A stretch of 64,000 nucleotides of DNA from Bimuria novae-zelandiae CBS 107.79 (taxonomy: Eukaryota; Ascomycota; Dothideomycetes; Pleosporales; Didymosphaeriaceae). The position numbers and the translations under genes were made by a program. Location of the stretch: assembly GCA_010015655.1 (NCBI GenBank), contig ML976658.1, forward strand, positions 201,787-265,786. The letters are read 5' to 3'. Under the pieces are notes generated by a model. That model searched no databases and had not been told where the DNA came from. It saw only the letters and a list, made by a program, of their open reading frames with translations. Within the stretch, counting starts at the first letter, position 1. Each line of letters opens with the position of its first letter. Below are positions 60,041-64,000 of the stretch, in pieces.

Positions 60041-60249
60041 TGCCAGTTTATCAGATTTAATAGTGTTCTGTCACTTTAAGCTAATGCAATAATGAGAATT
60101 AATAGTTATAATAATTAATTAATAATATTCGTGTTGTGTCTTATTCGTGTTCTATTAGACTGCTACCGAAGTCTTCTTTTCTTGGCGTAGGATTGCCCAG
60201 CCACCTTTACACTTTAAGTTTAGTGCAAAGTGCCATGTAATTAGACACA
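60041..60249 (-). repeat. Copia 3' LTR
   Basis: 209 bp, from TGCCAGTTTATCAG to AATTAGACACA on the plus strand, with the complementary TG...CA ends. It is placed by the polypurine tract on its inner side and by the abrupt end of LINE coding similarity on its outer side. Confidence 0.65.
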
Positions 60250-60587
60250 CCCCCTTAGCTTAGGCTTATCCTTAAGCTAGAGACTATCTGTCAGTAATCT
60301 AACAGTATTATCCTTTATAGTTTAATTTTAAAAGCCTCTATTCTCTGCTCTAGCTCGAGCAGGTTAACCTCTACGTTTATAATCTTATTCTTAATTTCTG
60401 CAAGTCCTAATTTATTTAGAAAGTTACTCTACTTATTAGCTGGTAGGGCCTTCGTAAGCCTATCTGCAACCATGTCCTCCAAGCGTTAATAGTCTACCTT
60501 AATTAACGTGTTTCACCAGTCATTGAGCCACACCAGTCACTAAGCCACCCCACCAAGATCGCGACGCGTCTCTACACAACACCCACG

Positions 60588-62162
60588 ATGCCCACCACAC
60601 AACGCACCCGCCAGCTTGAAAAGGAAGCCAGGCTAGCTCTATCGACCCATGCGATTCAGATAAGACAGGTTTCTAGCTACCGAAACGCTGCAAGGCTCTA
60701 TGATATCAATCAATCTACCCTACGTCGACGTGTCAACGGTCACCTACCTCGGGCCGTTGCTAACGCCCAGAAACGAAAGCTACATCCTACAGAGGAGCAG
60801 GCTCTAGTAGAGTGGATACTAGACCTCAACCGACGTGGATTTCCACCTTACATNNNNNNNNNNNNNNNNNNNNNNNNNNNNNNNNNNNNNNNNNNNNNNN
60901 NNNNNNNNNNNNNNNNNNNNNNNNNNNNNNNNNNNNNNNNNNNNNNNNNNNNNNNNNNNNNNNNNNNNNNNNNNNNNNNNNNNNNNNNNNNNNNNNNNNN
61001 NNNNNNNNNNNNNNNNNNNNNNNNNNNNNNNNNNNNNNNNNNNNNNNNNNNNNNNNNNNNNNNNNNNNNNNNNNNNNNNNNNNNNNNNNNNNNNNNNNNN
61101 NNNNNNNNNNNNNNNNNNNNNNNNNNNNNNNNNNNNNNNNNNNNNNNNNNNNNNNNNNNNNNNNNNNNNNNNNNNNNNNNNNNNNNNNNNNNNNNNNNNN
61201 NNNNNNNNNNNNNNNNNNNNNNNNNNNNNNNNNNNNNNNNNNNNNNNNNNNNNNNNNNNNNNNNNNNNNNNNNNNNNNNNNNNNNNNNNNNNNNNNNNNN
61301 NNNNNNNNNNNNNNNNNNNNNNNNNNNNNNNNNNNNNNNNNNNNNNNNNNNNNNNNNNNNNNNNNNNNNNNNNNNNNNNNNNNNNNNNNNNNNNNNNNNN
61401 NNNNNNNNNNNNNNNNNNNNNNNNNNNNNNNNNNNNNNNNNNNNNNNNNNNNNNNNNNNNNNNNNNNNNNNNNNNNNNNNNNNNNNNNNNNNNNNNNNNN
61501 NNNNNNNNNNNNNNNNNNNNNNNNNNNNNNNNNNNNNNNNNNNNNNNNNNNNNNNNNNNNNNNNNNNNNNNNNNNNNNNNNNNNNNNNNNNNNNNNNNNN
61601 NNNNNNNNNNNNNNNNNNNNNNNNNNNNNNNNNNNNNNNNNNNNNNNNNNNNNNNNNNNNNNNNNNNNNNNNNNNNNNNNNNNNNNNNNNNNNNNNNNNN
61701 NNNNNNNNNNNNNNNNNNNNNNNNNNNNNNNNNNNNNNNNNNNNNNNNNNNNNNNNNNNNNNNNNNNNNNNNNNNNNNNNNNNNNNNNNNNNNNNNNNNN
61801 NNNNNNNNNNNNNNNNNNNNNNNNNNNNNNNNNNNNNNNNNNNNNNNNAGAGCCCTACACACCAGATGCTTAGGCAGCTAGTTAAGAGCTGTTAGCATGC
61901 TATAAATACAGTGACTCTCCTAGCAGAAGATATTAGGAAACTACAGGCTACCAATCAACGTCATAGACAAAGACAAGAGAGGCGTAGGCAGTATATTGCC
62001 TCTAAAGGGGCTCTACAGGCTGAGGAAGGTCGAAGGCTGGCTGTAGAGGCTGAAAGGGTGCTCTAGCAGGTAGAGCAGGAGGACCGTGCAGGACGATCAC
62101 GAGCACCACCTACATGTAGTAACTGCCATAAGCAAGGCCATAGAAGGACTCAGTGTACCTAG
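60588..62162 (+). pseudogene. Fot1-type transposase with two nonsense codons
   Basis: The ATG at 60588 (MPTTQRTRQLEKEARL) opens the reading frame. Residues about 30-60 form a psq-type helix-turn-helix (AARLYDINQSTLRRRVNGH), followed by the start of the CENP-B-type DNA-binding helix (HPTEEQALVEWILDLNRRGF). The DDE core lies in the unknown bases. After the gap the same frame (if the gap length is exact) continues with a basic coiled-coil tail and a zinc knuckle CSNCHKQGHRRTQC, ending at 62162. TAG codons at 61893 and 62064 interrupt it; both fit CAG-to-TAG (CpA-to-TpA) changes. A relic is therefore likely, though only lightly damaged. Confidence 0.8.
60854..61848. other. Assembly gap (995 N)
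   Basis: All bases are N. The flanks belong to one Fot1-type element, whose usual length (about 1.8-2 kb) is consistent with the gap size. Confidence 0.99.
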
Positions 62163-62298
62163 AGATTATAGCTATTATATTAATCTATTTATATTAAATT
62201 TAACTATTGCGTTGTTAAGCTATCGTGCAGAAAGCTGCGTTAGTTTTAGTGGGGTGGCTTAGTGACTGGTATGGCTCAATGACTGGTGAAACACGTTA

Positions 62299-64000
62299 TC
62301 TTTAATACGACCTCTTGTCTTAGCTAGTAATTATAGATATCTACATAACGGAGCTTGGTCTGCAGCTTAGCGATCTCTTTAGTAATAAGCTAGATTATTT
62401 ACTAGTTATCGCAATTAATTGTGATAAGGGAATTACTAAGGTTAATTTTTAGCTCCTTTAGTAATCGTGAGATAAACAAAGCTTCTTTAGCCACCTATAA
62501 GAGAGCTAGTAATTCAGCCTCTATAGTTAATGTAGTGACTGTATCTTGCTTATTTGCTTTCCATGCAATTAAGCTACTAAATAACTTAATAATATATCTT
62601 TGTGAGCTCTTGCGGTCGAGCGTATTATTAGCGAAAGAAGCGTTACTTGCCACCTCTAAAGTATCTGCACCCCTAAGCTAAAGACCTAGTGATCTGGTAT
62701 CCGTAAGATAGAGGAAAACTTAATTAGCAGCGGCTTAGTGCTCTTTGCTTAGGTTTAATAGGAATCGTGAAAGTCAAGAGCTTATAAAGGCAATATTAAG
62801 TCGTGTAATTACTGTAGCGTAGAGGATAGATCCTATCTTGCGCTAATATTAATTAACATTAGCCTTACTAGCGAGCCTGGTTCGAGGAAGCAGTTTAACT
62901 ATTGCTATAGGTATTTCGTGCCGTATCTTATATTGCTTAATAAGGCGCGAAATCTTGTCAATGTATAAGGCCTGTAAAAGCCAGATCTTTCCGTTTAGGC
63001 GGTCTCTAATAACTTTAACTCCTAGAAACTATTATAGGTCGTTACCACTAGTAAGTGTAAATTTAGTGCTTATCTTTACTAGAGCAGCTTTAGCAGCTTG
63101 CTGTTGTAACTTATCGTAAGTAATAATAAGGTTATCCATATAGAAGAAGATAATAATGCCATCCTTAATAAGACAGCATGGCTCGTGGGGTACTGTTTTA
63201 AAACCTATATTAAGAAGCGTTAATGTAAACTCTCTCTAATAAAGTAGTAGAGATATGCGCAGTTTGTAGAGTGCTTTATATAGGTAGAGGACTGTGCCTG
63301 CTCGCGAGTAGCCACGGGGCATTCTTATGTAGATTTCTCTGTCTAGCTTTGCGTGGACAAAAGCGTTGGTAACGTTGTGTTAAATAAGTTCTAGGTTAAA
63401 ACAAGCTATAATTACTATAAGCATGCGGAATAATTATCTTATAAGTGTTACGGCGTAGGTTTCTTACGAGGTAAGGTGCTACTATTAATTACCTCGCACC
63501 ACCAGCCTTGCCTTGCATTTCTGTAATCGATAGTGTTTGTTAAACTTATAGGTATATACCCACATATAGTCGAGGATTTAGTGGCCTATTGCTTTTACTA
63601 GAGCGGCTGCAACCTTACTCCAGGATTTCATTTCCTTATAGCTCTATAGATGGGATCGCTCGGCTTCCTTTTATATATCGTAGAGAGGGTGGTCCTCGAG
63701 CTTATTTTAGCATGTGGGTGGCTCTAGTAGCACGCTCCGATGCGGCTTCTTGCCTACTATAATTATACGTCAAAGCTAGGCCTTATTAAGAATCTTACTA
63801 TTATATTTGCCAGCGCTGCTAGCTTTAGTGCCTACTATAAAAGTAGTAATCTATAGGCTTATTTACAATTGCACTGCTTGTGCTTTATAAGATAGTTTAG
63901 GTTATTTATCTCTTATTATTAACTAGGCAAGGAGTGCAACTAGTAGTAGAGTTAATAAAGGCGTTAGGTATTTATAGCTAAATTTCCTACTTTGCCTATA
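62299..64000 (-). pseudogene. Copia polyprotein remnant (RT and RNase H)
   Basis: Reading leftwards from 64000, the translation passes through RT palm sequence to YMDN (near 63130-63150), LQQQAAKAALVKISTKFTLT, RLIKQYKIRHEIP and LYATVITRLNIAFISS, and into RNase H. The catalytic box would be YMDD in an active copy. GAT-AAC here fits a RIP change of GAT-GAC, since the complementary strand has CpA at that place. The short plus-strand frame at 62421-62681 is a shadow. Confidence 0.75.

Larger units (their letters stand above)
60506..62296 (+). mobile_element. Fot1/pogo-type DNA transposon, little mutated, with assembly gap
   Basis: Near-perfect inverted repeats of about 50 bp (outer part ACGTGTTTCACCAGTCATTG) bound the element, flanked by TA on both sides (60504-60505 and 62297-62298). 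It is inserted in the minus-strand Copia. The length, 1791 bp, includes 995 unknown bases (60854-61848). Composition is balanced, so this is the youngest transposon in the right block. Confidence 0.92.
60041..64000 (-). mobile_element. Copia LTR retrotransposon, minus strand, partial (5' end outside window)
   Basis: The 3' LTR lies at 60041-60249 (TGTGTC...TGGCA, reading minus), preceded by a polypurine tract AAGGGGG. Minus-strand coding remains: RT C-terminal part at about 62750-63140 with FYMDNLIITYDKL and FLGVKVIRDRL; RNase H at about 62300-62530 with VAKEALFISRLLKELK and KLRYVDIYN; and the terminal RLEDMVADRLTKALP at about 60450-60500. These are hallmarks of Ty1/copia elements. A Fot1-type element (60506-62296) splits RNase H near its end. 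RIP-type stops are moderate. The upstream integrase, Gag and 5' LTR lie beyond position 64000. Confidence 0.85.

Noticed and set aside
60812..61895. Long frames running through the N gap
   Set aside because: They exist only because unknown bases contain no stops; only the frame with HTH before and zinc knuckle after the gap is meaningful.

Overview
The window looks like a draft-assembly piece of a filamentous ascomycete genome (Pezizomycotina), most likely Dothideomycetes/Pleosporales. The evidence is short GT-AG introns (about 42-55 nt, often with CTAAC or CTGAC branch points), typical ascomycete gene families, and an isochore-like layout. A GC-balanced gene island (about 24.4-46.97 kb) sits between two blocks of AT-rich DNA. 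These blocks are rich in TpA and poor in CpA, and are full of stop-riddled transposons, which is the signature of repeat-induced point mutation (RIP). The order assignment is inference.

Left block (1-24.4 kb): a Tc1/mariner-type relic (about 0.35-1.7 kb); a small inverted-repeat element (2.09-2.70 kb); a Gypsy element lacking its RT core (2830-7817); and a three-level nest. In the nest, a minus-strand Gypsy chromovirus (8123-22164, target duplication CTAAC) was entered by a plus-strand Gypsy (12574-19631, duplication ACTTT). That one was in turn entered by a chromovirus-family copy that is now a solo LTR (15321-15765, duplication GCTAC).

Gene island: ten loci with exon structures worked out by hand. 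Minus strand: a WW-domain protein, the endocytic scaffold EDE1 and a mitochondrial hypothetical protein. Plus strand: an NAD-dependent epimerase, the mitochondrial citrate carrier YHM2, the Rab GTPase YPT1, an MFS transporter and a bifunctional p-aminobenzoate synthase. At the right edge on the minus strand are a frameshifted siderophore-transporter fragment and a HET-domain gene with one in-frame TAA. Apart from those two, these are core housekeeping genes (endocytosis, ER-Golgi traffic, mitochondrial transport, folate synthesis). They form no shared pathway or cluster.

Right block (46.97-64 kb): a pogo/Fot1-type TIR element starts 66 bp upstream of the HET start codon (46968-55846) and carries a minus-strand Gypsy (48429-55069, duplication AGGTC) of the same family as the left elements. 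A patch of non-RIPed flank (about 55849-56040) follows, then a hAT relic. Next is a LINE ORF1 fragment broken by a minus-strand Copia, which carries a young Fot1-like element (60506-62296) with a 995-base assembly gap.

I found no convincing new molecular system. The most informative signals are the nested insertions with exact target duplications, the single nonsense codon in the HET gene, and the transposon placed in that gene's promoter.
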